From Mycolicibacterium sp. CBMA 234 (GTDB taxonomy: Bacteria > Actinomycetota > Actinomycetes > Mycobacteriales > Mycobacteriaceae): 64,000 nt of DNA. Made by a program: the position numbers and the translations under genes. Where the stretch lies: contig NZ_MPKW01000020.1 of NCBI RefSeq assembly GCF_009729415.1, forward strand, positions 124,001 through 188,000, written 5' to 3'. The notes under the pieces are model-generated. The model saw only the letters and a program-made list of their open reading frames with translations, was not told the DNA's origin and did no database searches. Of the stretch, positions 41,996 through 51,238 are shown one piece after another (within the stretch, counting starts at the first letter, position 1; each line of letters opens with the position of its first letter).

Positions 41996-43045
41996 TCAGG
42001 CGCGTGCGCGTGCGAAAGTCTGCACCATGGTGCGGAACGCGTCGGCACTGGCAGCTTCGTCGATCGGCGGCACGTACGGCGTGTGCAACACGATGTGCGG
42101 CAAGACTTTTTCGTAGGCGGCCAACTGTTCTGCTACCTCGTCGGGTGTGCCTGCGATGGCGAAAGTGCGCACCAGTTCGTCGGAGGCCGCGGTGGTCAGC
42201 GCTCCAATGCCCTCGGTGAGCAGCTTCATCAACACGTGATCGCGGTCTTCCTGCAGCCCCATGAACTCGATCGGGGTGTTGCCGACCGGGTACGCCACAT
42301 AGTTGCCCACCTGGATCCTGGCCCGGCGGATCGCCTCGTCGCGATCGTGTGACACGCTGCAGATCACCAGCGCTGTCACGTCGATATCCGAGGGATCGCG
42401 GCCGGCCTTGGCTGCTCCCGCGGCGACGTGGGGAAGCACCTCTTGCTCGATGAATGACGGCGTGCACAGGAATCCCAGCGTGCCGTCCGCGATCTCGCCG
42501 GCAAGGCGGAGCATTCCCGGTTTCAGACCAGCCAGGTAGATCGGAATCCTCGGGCGGACAAGGTTTCTGGTTCCCCACGGGTTTACCGGTGGATTGGCCG
42601 CTCGGTAGAACTTGCCCTGGAAGTCGAACGGTTCGCCGTCGCCGAAATGATCCCAGATCTGGCGTACCGCGGTGATGTACTCGCGAAGCCGCGCCAGCGG
42701 CTTGTCGATTTCGGCGCCGTTGAAAGTATCGGTCCAGCCCGCGCCGCCGGTGGCCAAGCCGAGGATTGTGCGGCCACCAGAGATTTCGTCGATGTCCGCC
42801 GCGGCGTTGGCCATCTCGAACGGGGTACGAGAGACTGCGGTCGCGATACCCGTGGCCAACGAAATCCGTTTGGTTACTCGGGCGTTCAGCCCATGGGTGA
42901 TGAATGGGTTGCGGAAGAACTCGTAATCCCACACCGAATCGAAACCGGCTTCCTCGGCCAGCGCGGCGAATTCGGGATAGCGCGCGTACGGCTGGTTGAG
43001 CATCGGGAGCGAGACGCCGAGGCGGCCCGGGTTTCCTTGTGACAT
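41996..43045 (-). CDS. LLM class flavin-dependent oxidoreductase (4)
   Basis: A 349-aa luciferase-like protein, third member of the subgroup at 3170 and 4246: VSRTPFEMANAAADIDEISGG, LGLATGGAGWTDTF, NPVNPWGTRN-type segment, AIAGTPDEVAEQL and LHTPYVPPID. The ATG at 43045 follows GAGGAGAACGC. It starts 11 bases after the stop of another LLM gene (43057-44217), forming a two-gene unit controlled by the divergent TetR at 44285. Cofactor F420 or FMN not determinable. Confidence 0.85.
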   Translation of the reverse strand: MSQGNPGRLGVSLPMLNQPYARYPEFAALAEEAGFDSVWDYEFFRNPFITHGLNARVTKRISLATGIATAVSRTPFEMANAAADIDEISGGRTILGLATGGAGWTDTFNGAEIDKPLARLREYITAVRQIWDHFGDGEPFDFQGKFYRAANPPVNPWGTRNLVRPRIPIYLAGLKPGMLRLAGEIADGTLGFLCTPSFIEQEVLPHVAAGAAKAGRDPSDIDVTALVICSVSHDRDEAIRRARIQVGNYVAYPVGNTPIEFMGLQEDRDHVLMKLLTEGIGALTTAASDELVRTFAIAGTPDEVAEQLAAYEKVLPHIVLHTPYVPPIDEAASADAFRTMVQTFARARA

Positions 43046-43056
43046 ATGCGTTCTCC

Positions 43057-44217
43057 TCAGGAGGCGGTGGGTACTTCTGCACCCTTGAGGTGGGCGCAGA
43101 CTTGCAGGATGGTCTCGAGCGCGCGAGGTTGTTCCTCAGCCTCCAGGATCGCCGGAGCGAGGTCGCTCGGAGCGATGTAGTCAGCGCCCACGTCGACGTA
43201 CTTCTGGAGTTCGGCCGCCACCTCGTCGGGAGTGCCGATGATGTAGGACTTCTCGATCATGGACGGTGTTACTGCGGCGACGATCTCGTCTACTTCGGCC
43301 GTGCTCATCTGGTGCGGCAGCATTTTCAGCGCGTAGTGCCAGTTCTCCTCGAAGATCAACTGCTCGCCCTCGTCGCGCCAGGCTCCGTGGTGCAGTCGCC
43401 CGAACACCGCGGCCATCCACTTGGTGATCGGACTGCCCAGGAGGCGTTCGCGTTCGTCGTCGGTGCGGTAGGCGATGACGAACGGCCAGAAGCCGTTGGT
43501 GAACTTCTCCGGGTCGCGGTCCTTACGCACCAGCTGGGCGTCAATCTGGGCGACCTGCTCTCCCCACTGCTCCGGTGTACTGAATGCGCTGGGCACCATG
43601 CTGATGAAACCGTCGGCGTGGGTGGTTGCGATGTCGATCAGCTGGGGGCCGCCGCCGAGTGCCCAGATCTCGGGGACCTTGGGGAAATGGGTACCGATCC
43701 ATGCGCCCGAGTAGTTCCAATGGTTGCCTTCGTGGCTGACCAGCCCATCGGTGGACAGCAGTTTGCGCACGATGGCGAAGATGTCCTCCATGCGGGATAG
43801 GCCCTGGGATCGCTTCCAGCCGAAGGGTTTACATTGCTTGAGCTCGCCCGCGGCCAGCTGCAGCGCCACCTTCGCCGGTGTCGCGGACGCCAGAGTGAGA
43901 ACCTGTTGTAGCAGCTCCGCGGGACCGTTCCGCACCGCGTCCAGTGTGGTCGTTATGTTCAGCGTGTTCGTCGCGGCGGCAGCCAACAGTGCGACCATTG
44001 CAGCGTTGTAGTACGAGTCGCAATCGGCACTGAGGTTGGCCATGGGAGTGACATCCGGACGCCACAGCGCCTGCGGAAAGAAGCTGACCAACTGGTCCCA
44101 CGTCTGGAACCAGTCGACGACACCGCTCGCCTGGATCTGCTTGGCGAATTCAGCGCCGGCCTGCGGCGGGAGATAGCGGCTCGGCCAAAAGTTGAGGGCT
44201 ACTTCGACATTCGTCAT
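43057..44217 (-). CDS. LLM class flavin-dependent oxidoreductase (5), divergent
   Basis: A 386-aa luciferase-fold protein, longer and clearly different from the others. It has NFWPSRYLPPQ at the N-terminus, WFQTWDQLVSFFP near residue 36-48, a THFPKVPEIWALGGGPQ strand-loop near 190 and IIGTPDEVAAELQKYV near the C-terminus. Similar architecture is seen in F420-dependent reductases. The start at 44217 has no strong ribosome-binding site and lies 26 bp from the palindrome at 44243. Confidence 0.8.
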   Translation of the reverse strand: MTNVEVALNFWPSRYLPPQAGAEFAKQIQASGVVDWFQTWDQLVSFFPQALWRPDVTPMANLSADCDSYYNAAMVALLAAAATNTLNITTTLDAVRNGPAELLQQVLTLASATPAKVALQLAAGELKQCKPFGWKRSQGLSRMEDIFAIVRKLLSTDGLVSHEGNHWNYSGAWIGTHFPKVPEIWALGGGPQLIDIATTHADGFISMVPSAFSTPEQWGEQVAQIDAQLVRKDRDPEKFTNGFWPFVIAYRTDDERERLLGSPITKWMAAVFGRLHHGAWRDEGEQLIFEENWHYALKMLPHQMSTAEVDEIVAAVTPSMIEKSYIIGTPDEVAAELQKYVDVGADYIAPSDLAPAILEAEEQPRALETILQVCAHLKGAEVPTAS

Positions 44218-44242
44218 TGCCTGCTCGATTCGACGAAGGACT

Positions 44243-44260
44243 ATAGAGTGGTCACTCTAT
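44243..44260. promoter_or_regulatory. Operator palindrome ATAGAGTG-gt-CACTCTAT
   Basis: Eight-base perfect arms around a 2-bp centre, placed midway between the divergent LLM gene (44217) and TetR gene (44285), about 25 bp from each start. Almost certainly the operator of that TetR protein, controlling both directions. Confidence 0.7.
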
Positions 44261-44284
44261 TGCAGACTGGTAGGAAATTTCAAG

Positions 44285-44869
44285 ATGTCACATATCAATA
44301 ATCTCCGGCGGCGTAGGACTGCGACCGAAGTCCAGGTACTGATGCTCGATGCCGCACGAGAGCTGTTCGCGGTCAAAGGTTTCCACGCAACGACCCGGGA
44401 GATTGCCGAGCGGGCGACCGTGACCGAACAGCTCCTGTTTAACCACTTCACGTCCAAACAGCAGCTTTTCGCCGCCGCGGTGTTACAGCCCTTCGAGGCA
44501 CTGGTCGAGCAGCAGCTGGTCGAATGGCAGCACGTGGTCGCGTTGGGTGCCGAACCGCACCAGATGATGCGTGTCTACGTCGAGGGGCTATGGACTCTGG
44601 TACGCGACAACCGGGCACTGTTCCGCGCGCTGAGCACCGATCCGTTCGGTGCGCACGTAACCCCCGTGCTGGACCGGCTTGAGCAGCTGACGGCCGAGAT
44701 CGGACGGCGGCACAGTTACCGTTACGACGCGCATATCGCGGTGCGCATCGTGTTCGCTGCGGTCACGGCTCTGGCGCTGCACGAAGAGGCGACCGCGGGC
44801 CGCAGCGAGGCCGACATCATCAACGAACTCGTCAATACCTTTGAGGCCGGACTGACCAGAGGGCGCTAG
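44285..44869 (+). CDS. TetR/AcrR family transcriptional regulator (5)
   Basis: A 194-aa TetR protein. The ATG at 44285 (MSHINNLRRRRTATEVQ) follows AGGAAA; the longer frame from 44192 would include the operator. The recognition segment reads ATVTEQLLFNHFTSKQQLF, an unusual LLFNHF in place of the common LYYHF/LYRYF. It probably represses the divergent pair of LLM genes and itself through 44243-44260. The tail-to-tail neighbour is the CrtI-like gene at 44902. Confidence 0.85.
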   Translation: MSHINNLRRRRTATEVQVLMLDAARELFAVKGFHATTREIAERATVTEQLLFNHFTSKQQLFAAAVLQPFEALVEQQLVEWQHVVALGAEPHQMMRVYVEGLWTLVRDNRALFRALSTDPFGAHVTPVLDRLEQLTAEIGRRHSYRYDAHIAVRIVFAAVTALALHEEATAGRSEADIINELVNTFEAGLTRGR

Positions 44870-44901
44870 CCAAAGGTCGGGGTTCGGTCGAAGGCAGCCG
44901 A

Positions 44902-46476
44902 TCAGCGCTCCCGCTTGATGGCGTGCTGCGCCGCGAGGCGGCCGGGCCAGCCGGTGACCCCACCGCTGGGATGGGCGGCAGCACCCGCGAGATAGAGGCC
45001 CTCGATGGGGGTGTCATAGCCGCCGAATCCGCGAGCCGGCCGCCCCGGCCCGAGTCGATTCACCAGCATGTCGACGTGGAAGAAGGCACCGGCGGGCGCT
45101 GCGAATCGGTTCTCGAAATCCAGCGGCGTCGTTGCGACGCGCCCGATCTCTGACTCGGTCCCACCGAGGAAGCGTAGTGCCGACTTCCAAATCTGTTCGG
45201 TGTAAGCGTCTTTCGCCATTTCCCAGCCGCCGTCGGGCCGCCGGGGAACGTTCGAGTTCAGATACAGCACGTCCCCGCCATCGGGGGCGATGGTCGGGTC
45301 GGCCGCCGACAGCACAGCCATGTACACCGGGGGATTGTCGATGTTGAGCCCCACGCGCATGGCGTACATCTGCTCGATATGGTCCTCGAGCGTGCCAGTC
45401 ATGAATGTCGTGGTGCGGATGTCCTCGCCGTCCCGGGACTTGCGGCGAGCCTCGGCAGCCGGGAAACCAACCCGTCCGGCAAACGCAGCGTCGATCTTGT
45501 AGGCGGCGACGTTGATTGAGTTCGATGGAACCATCGCGATCCGATTGCGCTCCGCCCGCGTGAGCTTATCCGGTGCCATGAGCTTGCCGAAGGTCACCTG
45601 CGGGGCAAGGTTGGACAGCACACCCTCGCGCGCGTCGATGACCGTGCCGTCGTCGAGGCGGACGCCGATTGCCTGGTTGCCCTCGACAAGGATCTCGGCG
45701 ACGGGGGCGTTGAGACGCAATTGGCCACCGTTGGATTCGAGCACCCCACGAAACGCGTTGACGAGGTTCGACATTCCGCCCCGTGGCCGCAAGATGCCTG
45801 GGCCACGGTGCACCGACGCGAACCCGAGAACGTATGCGCCGCTGCCGATTGTGTCAGGCGGCCCGATCATGCTCGTCCAGTAGGCCCACAGTCCGCGCAT
45901 GGCGTCGGATTCGAACGTCTCCGAGATCCATTCGAACCCGTTGCACTTCGCGAGTTGTCCGAGCAGCCTCCGGGTCGCTTTATCGGGCCGATGCTTCAGC
46001 AGGTACTTCGCGAAGTCCCCCGGACCCCAGGCCGACGGATGCTGGATGAACAGGACGTCGACGAGGTCCATGATCCAGTTGATCGGCCCCTGTAGCTCTG
46101 CGTATGTCCGCGCATCTGTCTTGGAGAAGTAGCTGATGTCTTCGATGGCCTTGCGCACGTCCCGCCACAGCAGCAGGGTGTCGCCATCGGGGTTGATCCA
46201 GCCGTAGGGGTGGTCCAGTGGCACGGTGGCGTAGCCGTGATCGGCAAGTCGCATCTGGCGGGCCAATGGGGTCTGTGCCATGAACATGTCGTCCATGGCC
46301 CCAAGGCTGAGTAGGTGATTCGGTGCCTCGGGGAGGTACGCGTGGCTGGCGGACAATCCGCCTGGCAGATCAAGCTGCTCCAGCACGCAGACGGTGCGTC
46401 CCTGTTCGGCAAGCGTTGCTCCGGCGGCCATGCCGTTGTGCCCGCCGCCGACGACGACGTAATCGAAGGATTCCAC
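44902..46476 (-). CDS. FAD-dependent oxidoreductase, CrtI/retinol saturase-like (4)
   Basis: A 524-aa flavoprotein starting with GTG at 46476 after AAAGGAAG. GGGHNGMAAGATLAEQG, HLLSLGAMDDMFMAQTPL, PRGGMSNLVNAF, FHVDMLVNRLGPGRPARGFG and GGVTGWPGRLAAQHA follow the family order. It is closest to the protein at 25110. It is monocistronic, at the edge of the flavoenzyme locus and divergent from the SDR at 46928 across 451 bp. Confidence 0.8.
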   Translation of the reverse strand: MESFDYVVVGGGHNGMAAGATLAEQGRTVCVLEQLDLPGGLSASHAYLPEAPNHLLSLGAMDDMFMAQTPLARQMRLADHGYATVPLDHPYGWINPDGDTLLLWRDVRKAIEDISYFSKTDARTYAELQGPINWIMDLVDVLFIQHPSAWGPGDFAKYLLKHRPDKATRRLLGQLAKCNGFEWISETFESDAMRGLWAYWTSMIGPPDTIGSGAYVLGFASVHRGPGILRPRGGMSNLVNAFRGVLESNGGQLRLNAPVAEILVEGNQAIGVRLDDGTVIDAREGVLSNLAPQVTFGKLMAPDKLTRAERNRIAMVPSNSINVAAYKIDAAFAGRVGFPAAEARRKSRDGEDIRTTTFMTGTLEDHIEQMYAMRVGLNIDNPPVYMAVLSAADPTIAPDGGDVLYLNSNVPRRPDGGWEMAKDAYTEQIWKSALRFLGGTESEIGRVATTPLDFENRFAAPAGAFFHVDMLVNRLGPGRPARGFGGYDTPIEGLYLAGAAAHPSGGVTGWPGRLAAQHAIKRER

Positions 46477-46927
46477 GCTTGCTTCCTTTGCGTCTAGGAC
46501 CGGCCAACGGGCCTTGTCTTTTGAAGATACGTGACGTCGCAGAATCGGTGAACCCCCTAGCTGACGGGGTGTACTTCCGACGCCCTTCGGGTCGCGATTC
46601 GTCGCGAGCCATCTTGTGGCACTGGTGATCTGGCGGAGTCGTCACAGGGTGACAAAGTCCGGTCCGGTCATGGTGGCCCGATTTTCAGCAGCCCCGGTGC
46701 ACACTGGTGCGGCAGGTGTCATGGCTGATCTGGCGCGGTCAATCGCGCCAGGGCCGAGGGTGCGGGCGAGGCGGGTCGGGGAGCTCGTTGACATGTGTGA
46801 TCTACGCCGCTAGTGTTTTGAGACACAAAGGCTTAAATATCTAAATCGGGTGCCGCGCATAACGCCGACGCCCGCGCCGTGTGACAGAAGTTGCACGAGC
46901 GAACAAATCAGGTGAAAGGTTAGCAAG
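46477..46927. other. 451-bp divergent intergenic region
   Basis: No supportable gene. It holds an ACCCC...GGGGT inverted repeat with a 9-bp loop (46552-46570), and TTTTGAGACA (46816-46825) followed by CTTAAATATCTA (46832-46843). Close relatives of both elements recur upstream of the mce operon. GAAAGG at 46915-46920 is the ribosome-binding site of the SDR. Confidence 0.4.
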
Positions 46928-47755
46928 ATGGGTCGCGTTGAAGGCAAAGTTGCGCTGATTTCGGGTCTTGCGCGCGGCCAGGGCCGCTCACACGCGGTCC
47001 GGCTCGCCGAAGAGGGCGCCGACATCATCGGGTTCGACGTCTGTGCCGACGACCCGAATGTGGAATACCCGCTGGCCACCCGTCACGACCTCGACGAAAC
47101 CATCAACTTGGTCGAGAAGACCGGCCAACGCATCCACGCCGAGGTCGCCGATGTCCGCGACCACGAGGCCGTGAAGAAGATCATCGACGACGGCGTGGCC
47201 CAATTCGGCCGCCTGGACATCGTGCTGGCCAACGCCGGCATCATGGCGATCACCGGTGAACAGCGCTTGCGTCGCGATGCCTTCATCGCGGGCATCGATG
47301 TCATGCTCAACGGCGTGTACGACACGGTCAACCTCGCCATCCCGCACATCGTCGCGGGCGGGCGCGGCGGCGCCATCGTCATCACCAGCTCGACCGCGGG
47401 CGTCTACGGCGGCATGGCCGACGGCAACCCGGGTGTCATGGGATACATCGCGTCCAAGCACGGGGTTGTCGGTCTGATGCGAGCGTGGGCGAATGCCCTT
47501 GCTCCGGAACGGATCCGGGTCAACACGGTGCACCCGACGGGCGTCAACTCGCCGATGATCGCCAACGAGGCATTCGGCCGGTTCGTGCAGGAATTCCCGA
47601 CCATCGCGTCGAACCTGCAGAACCCGCTGCCGGTCGAGAACGGCCTGATCGAGCCCGAGGACGTGACCAACACGATCCTGCACCTGGTGTCCGACACCGG
47701 CCGCTACATCACCGGCTCCACGGTGATGGTCGACGCGGGCTTCACCAACAAGTAG
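46928..47755 (+). CDS. Mycofactocin-type SDR family oxidoreductase (carveol dehydrogenase-like)
   Basis: A 275-aa SDR. The N-terminus GRVEGKVALISGLARGQGRSHAVRLAEEGADIIGFDVC matches the mycofactocin-coupled SDR subfamily in its SGxARGQGRSHA core and acidic Asp for NAD at the end of strand 2. NAG lies near residue 98, catalytic Ser in ITSSTAGVYGG near 155, and YIASK near 178, followed by HPTGVNSPMI. Members oxidise secondary alcohols with a non-exchangeable nicotinamide that needs mycofactocin for turnover. It lies downstream of the divergent promoter shared with the CrtI-like gene at 46476, so it may serve the same pathway. Confidence 0.85.
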   Translation: MGRVEGKVALISGLARGQGRSHAVRLAEEGADIIGFDVCADDPNVEYPLATRHDLDETINLVEKTGQRIHAEVADVRDHEAVKKIIDDGVAQFGRLDIVLANAGIMAITGEQRLRRDAFIAGIDVMLNGVYDTVNLAIPHIVAGGRGGAIVITSSTAGVYGGMADGNPGVMGYIASKHGVVGLMRAWANALAPERIRVNTVHPTGVNSPMIANEAFGRFVQEFPTIASNLQNPLPVENGLIEPEDVTNTILHLVSDTGRYITGSTVMVDAGFTNK

Positions 47756-47773
47756 TGGTAGGACCTGGCGAGA

Positions 47774-50700
47774 TCACGCCGGCCAGGTGGGCAATGGCAA
47801 CCCGTCGTCAAGGATTGTCGTAATGAAGTCCTTGACGACGGGACCCAGTTGGAGTCGCGCGGGTTCTGACGCGATACCCGCGATGACCTGAATCAGTCGT
47901 GGGCCCTCGTCTATGAAGACCCGCGGGATGCCACACTCGGCCCCGGTCTGTAGCAGCGGCGACAGCGCGGCAGACGCCTCGTCCCGTCGTTTCGCGGCGT
48001 CCAACGCAGACACCAGCAGTAAGCCCGACGCCAGGTGGGCTCGCGGTCGAATGTGTTGAGCGGTATGGGCATGCAGCGCTTCGGCTCGTTCGACTGCCGC
48101 GGCGAGCCGGTCCGTATTACCGCGCCGCAGCAGCCACCGGATGGCAGTCGATTCGTCGAGCTCCGCAGTCTCGACGGCAATCCCTGACAGATCGTCCAAC
48201 GCCACGGGTGCCGCCGGTGCGCCGTCGGGCGCGGAGGCCGGAATACCCAGGCGGGCCTGTTCGTTGCGCATGCGGGCTTCCAGGCGGGGTAGCCGGAAGC
48301 GCACGGCAGCTTCCTGGCCGACATCGAATCGCTCCTTGGCACTGAAGAATTCACCGCGAATGGCCTTCACTCGACCTCCGGTGGCGTACGTCGCGATCAT
48401 GAAGTCGACCAACGCGAATTCTGAACCGAGCGCGGCGCCGGCATCCAACAGTTGCTCGGCTTCGTCCAGCCTGCCTTGCTCGTAGCGCAGCGCACCCAAG
48501 AGGACTCCCGCAAGTCGCGCCGGTACCGAGTGCCTGCCGCCGATCGTCTCGGCGACCGAGATCGCGGTTTCGAAATGCATTTCAGCTGTGTCGATCTCAA
48601 GTAGCTCGTGTGCCGAGAGGCCGGCAAAGCAGTGCGCGAACATCACGCCGAATGGCCCACGACTTTCCTTCTGGTACTGCTCGGCCCAACTCTGTCTCCG
48701 CAGCGCCCCAGCAAGGTCGAACGTGTGTATCGAGGCATACACGTCGGCGCCGGCGGCCGCCGATACCTGCCACTGGGGTAGCTCGGCGGCTTGCTCGAGT
48801 GCGGGACCGACCAGCGCATGCACGTCGGCCACGTCGTCGGCGAAGATCGCGAAAACTGCCCTCAGTACGTCGGCTTTCATCTGCAGATCGGACGATTCCG
48901 CCGGTTTGAGGGAGGAAAAAGAGAGCGCCGAGTCCACTCGGGCCAACGCAGACCGGGCCAGGTCGGCGTGGCGTGTGAGGATCTGCGCGGCGGCAATCGC
49001 GACCTGTAATCGGGGGCGGGTGCGCGACAGCGTGGTGGGCAGCTTGTCGATCAGTGCCATCAGACTCGCGCTCAGTCCGCGATCAAGTAGGCGCATCCCT
49101 TGGCGCTCAACGATTTCCACCGCGAGTTCGGTGTCGCCAGCGGCCATGGCGTGGTCGACGGCCTCGCTGAGTTGCATACGGTCGCTGAACCACTGCGCGG
49201 CCCGCAGATGCAGCTCCCGTTTACGGGTCGGATTGTCACGTTCGAGCCGGCGGCGCAGGAAATCCGCGAAGAGATGGTGGATTCGGTACCAGTCAGTGTC
49301 GCCGCCCAGTCGGTCGATGAACAGGTCCTGGCGCACGATGTCGTCGAGCATGGCCTGGGCGTCAGGGCGGTCGCTCAACGCAGTGGCCAGTTCGCCGCAG
49401 ATCCGCTCTGCCACGCAGATGTCGAGGAGGAAGCCCGACAGACGGGGGTCGAGATTTTCGAGGACGTTGTCGGCGAGAAACTGGCCGATGGCCTGGTGCC
49501 GACCGGAGATCTCGTCGACTGCCAAGGTCTTTCCCGGGCCGAGTCCGATTGTCGCGAGCTGAATGGCCGCCGCCCAGCCTTCGGTGGAGTCGGTGAGCCG
49601 CTCGATTTCTGAGGTATCCAGCGCCAATCCGCACCGTTCCTCAACGAATGCCCGGGTCTCATCGACATCGAAACGCATGGCAGCGGCGTCGATTTCGGTC
49701 AGTTCGTCTCGTAGCCGCAACCGGCCGATCGGGAGTCCAGCCAAGGTTCGGCTGGTGATCACCAGTTGCAGCTCCGGGCAGTCGCTATCGAGCAGCATTT
49801 CCAGGATGCCGGTGGCCGGCGACGCGGCGATGCGGTGCCAGTCGTCGATGATCAGCGCGAATCCGTTGCCTTGCTTGGGTATCTGATCGATGAACCTGCC
49901 GAGGACCTCGGGTTCGGCGTCGGCGCCGAATTGCTGGAGGAGGGCAATCAACCCTGCCACCAGGTCGGGTTCCACCCGCGCTGCCGCATCTACCAGGTGA
50001 GTCAGGAAAGATACTCTGTTGCAGTCGTTTTCGTCGACGGTCAGCCAGGCGACAGTGCTTCCGGTGGCGAGCAGCTTGTCGCGAAACTGTGCGGCAAGCG
50101 TGCTCTTGCCGAACCCCGCCGGGCCGTGGATGAGAGTCAACCGGCGTGCGCCACGAGACTCGAGCGCTTCGATGAGGCGATTGCGGACGACTGTGCGCCG
50201 CGCGGGCGCGGGCGGCCGAAACCGGATCGACGGGCCGGTTGGCCGGTGATCATCCGCAGAGTGTCGGTACGGTCCTCTCGCGGCGGGTTCGGTTGCGGGC
50301 GCACCCAAAACTGAATCGCTGGCGGTCGCGGCCTCCGGTATCACCATGATGTCCGGCAGGTAGCCGAGCATCTCTTGCACGCGCTGGAGGTGCCGGCCGA
50401 AGTCGGCTGCGCTCTTTTGCCGATCTGCGCCGTCGGGCGCCATCGCCTGTGCGATGACAGTTGTCAGCTCGGGGGGAATCGCGGCGCTGTTGAGGTCGTC
50501 GTGCACTCGTTCGACGATGCGCAGGAACTGCGTGACCCCGCGCTCGCCCGGTCGGCGTTCGTAGGCAGGGTGACCGGTGAGGGTATAGAACAGTGTTGCG
50601 GCAAGACCATAGATGTCGGAGGCCACGGTTGGCGGTTCGCCAATCAGCACTTCCGGCGCGGAGAATGCCGGTGACGCGGTGATCACCCGCGCCGACGTTT

Positions 50701-51238
50701 CGAAAGCTCCGGCGATGCGCGAAATGCCGAAGTCGGCGAGTTGGGGCTCGCCATAGGCCGACACGAGGATGTTCGCGGGTTTGATGTCGCGATGCAGGAT
50801 CGCGGTGGCGTGAGCAGTCTCCAGGGCGCCGGCGATTTTGATCCCGAGTCGCAGGCAGTCGGACGTGCCCATCGGACCTGCCCGCTTGATCCGATCGAGT
50901 ATCGAGCCGCGCGCGTGGTACGGCATGACGATGTACGGTTCGCCGCGACTGGTGACATCGACGTGCAGCACCCCAACGATGTTGGGATGTCCGGAAAGTC
51001 GTCCCATTGCCCGCTGTTCACGCAGGAATCGGGTCAGGTCGTCATCGTCGTGATTGGGATCGAGCACCTTGATGGCCACTGTGCGGTCCAAGCTTGTTTC
51101 TATGCCGCGATAGACCGCGCCGAAGCCGCCCTTTCCCACCAGGGTGACGTCGGCGAAACCGACCTTGGTCAGCTCTTGGTCAATGGGTTCGGCGAGAGCG
51201 CGCTGAGTCTCAGTGGGGTCGGCTGCGGACGACGTCAC
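47774..51238 (-). CDS. pknK: PknK-like serine/threonine protein kinase with MalT/AAA-type ATPase domain
   Basis: A 1154-aa protein. The kinase domain (about residues 20-285) has GKGGFGAVYRG, VAIKVLDP with the ATP-binding Lys, LHRDIKPANILV, ADFGIS and SAPEVL. A linker of about 90 residues leads to a STAND-type ATPase with Walker A HGPAGFGKSTLA near 405 and Walker B LIIDDWH near 475, then a long TPR-like helical region to the C-terminus. No C-terminal LuxR helix-turn-helix is visible. The GTG at 51238 follows GGAGGAAGG; upstream codons lie in the promoter. M. tuberculosis PknK has the same order and about 1110 residues. It is divergent from the mce operon by 586 bp and probably signals by phosphorylation. 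Confidence 0.85.
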   Translation of the reverse strand: MTSSAADPTETQRALAEPIDQELTKVGFADVTLVGKGGFGAVYRGIETSLDRTVAIKVLDPNHDDDDLTRFLREQRAMGRLSGHPNIVGVLHVDVTSRGEPYIVMPYHARGSILDRIKRAGPMGTSDCLRLGIKIAGALETAHATAILHRDIKPANILVSAYGEPQLADFGISRIAGAFETSARVITASPAFSAPEVLIGEPPTVASDIYGLAATLFYTLTGHPAYERRPGERGVTQFLRIVERVHDDLNSAAIPPELTTVIAQAMAPDGADRQKSAADFGRHLQRVQEMLGYLPDIMVIPEAATASDSVLGAPATEPAARGPYRHSADDHRPTGPSIRFRPPAPARRTVVRNRLIEALESRGARRLTLIHGPAGFGKSTLAAQFRDKLLATGSTVAWLTVDENDCNRVSFLTHLVDAAARVEPDLVAGLIALLQQFGADAEPEVLGRFIDQIPKQGNGFALIIDDWHRIAASPATGILEMLLDSDCPELQLVITSRTLAGLPIGRLRLRDELTEIDAAAMRFDVDETRAFVEERCGLALDTSEIERLTDSTEGWAAAIQLATIGLGPGKTLAVDEISGRHQAIGQFLADNVLENLDPRLSGFLLDICVAERICGELATALSDRPDAQAMLDDIVRQDLFIDRLGGDTDWYRIHHLFADFLRRRLERDNPTRKRELHLRAAQWFSDRMQLSEAVDHAMAAGDTELAVEIVERQGMRLLDRGLSASLMALIDKLPTTLSRTRPRLQVAIAAAQILTRHADLARSALARVDSALSFSSLKPAESSDLQMKADVLRAVFAIFADDVADVHALVGPALEQAAELPQWQVSAAAGADVYASIHTFDLAGALRRQSWAEQYQKESRGPFGVMFAHCFAGLSAHELLEIDTAEMHFETAISVAETIGGRHSVPARLAGVLLGALRYEQGRLDEAEQLLDAGAALGSEFALVDFMIATYATGGRVKAIRGEFFSAKERFDVGQEAAVRFRLPRLEARMRNEQARLGIPASAPDGAPAAPVALDDLSGIAVETAELDESTAIRWLLRRGNTDRLAAAVERAEALHAHTAQHIRPRAHLASGLLLVSALDAAKRRDEASAALSPLLQTGAECGIPRVFIDEGPRLIQVIAGIASEPARLQLGPVVKDFITTILDDGLPLPTWPA

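Noticed and set aside
1794..46476. A carotenoid biosynthesis cluster
   Set aside because: No phytoene synthase, prenyltransferase or lycopene cyclase of known type is present, and the FAD proteins are too many and too varied for a standard crt cluster.
46552..46570. ACCCC...GGGGT inverted repeat as terminator or operator
   Set aside because: Five-base arms with a 9-bp loop and no U-tract; it lies in a divergent region where a terminator is not expected, so evidence is insufficient.
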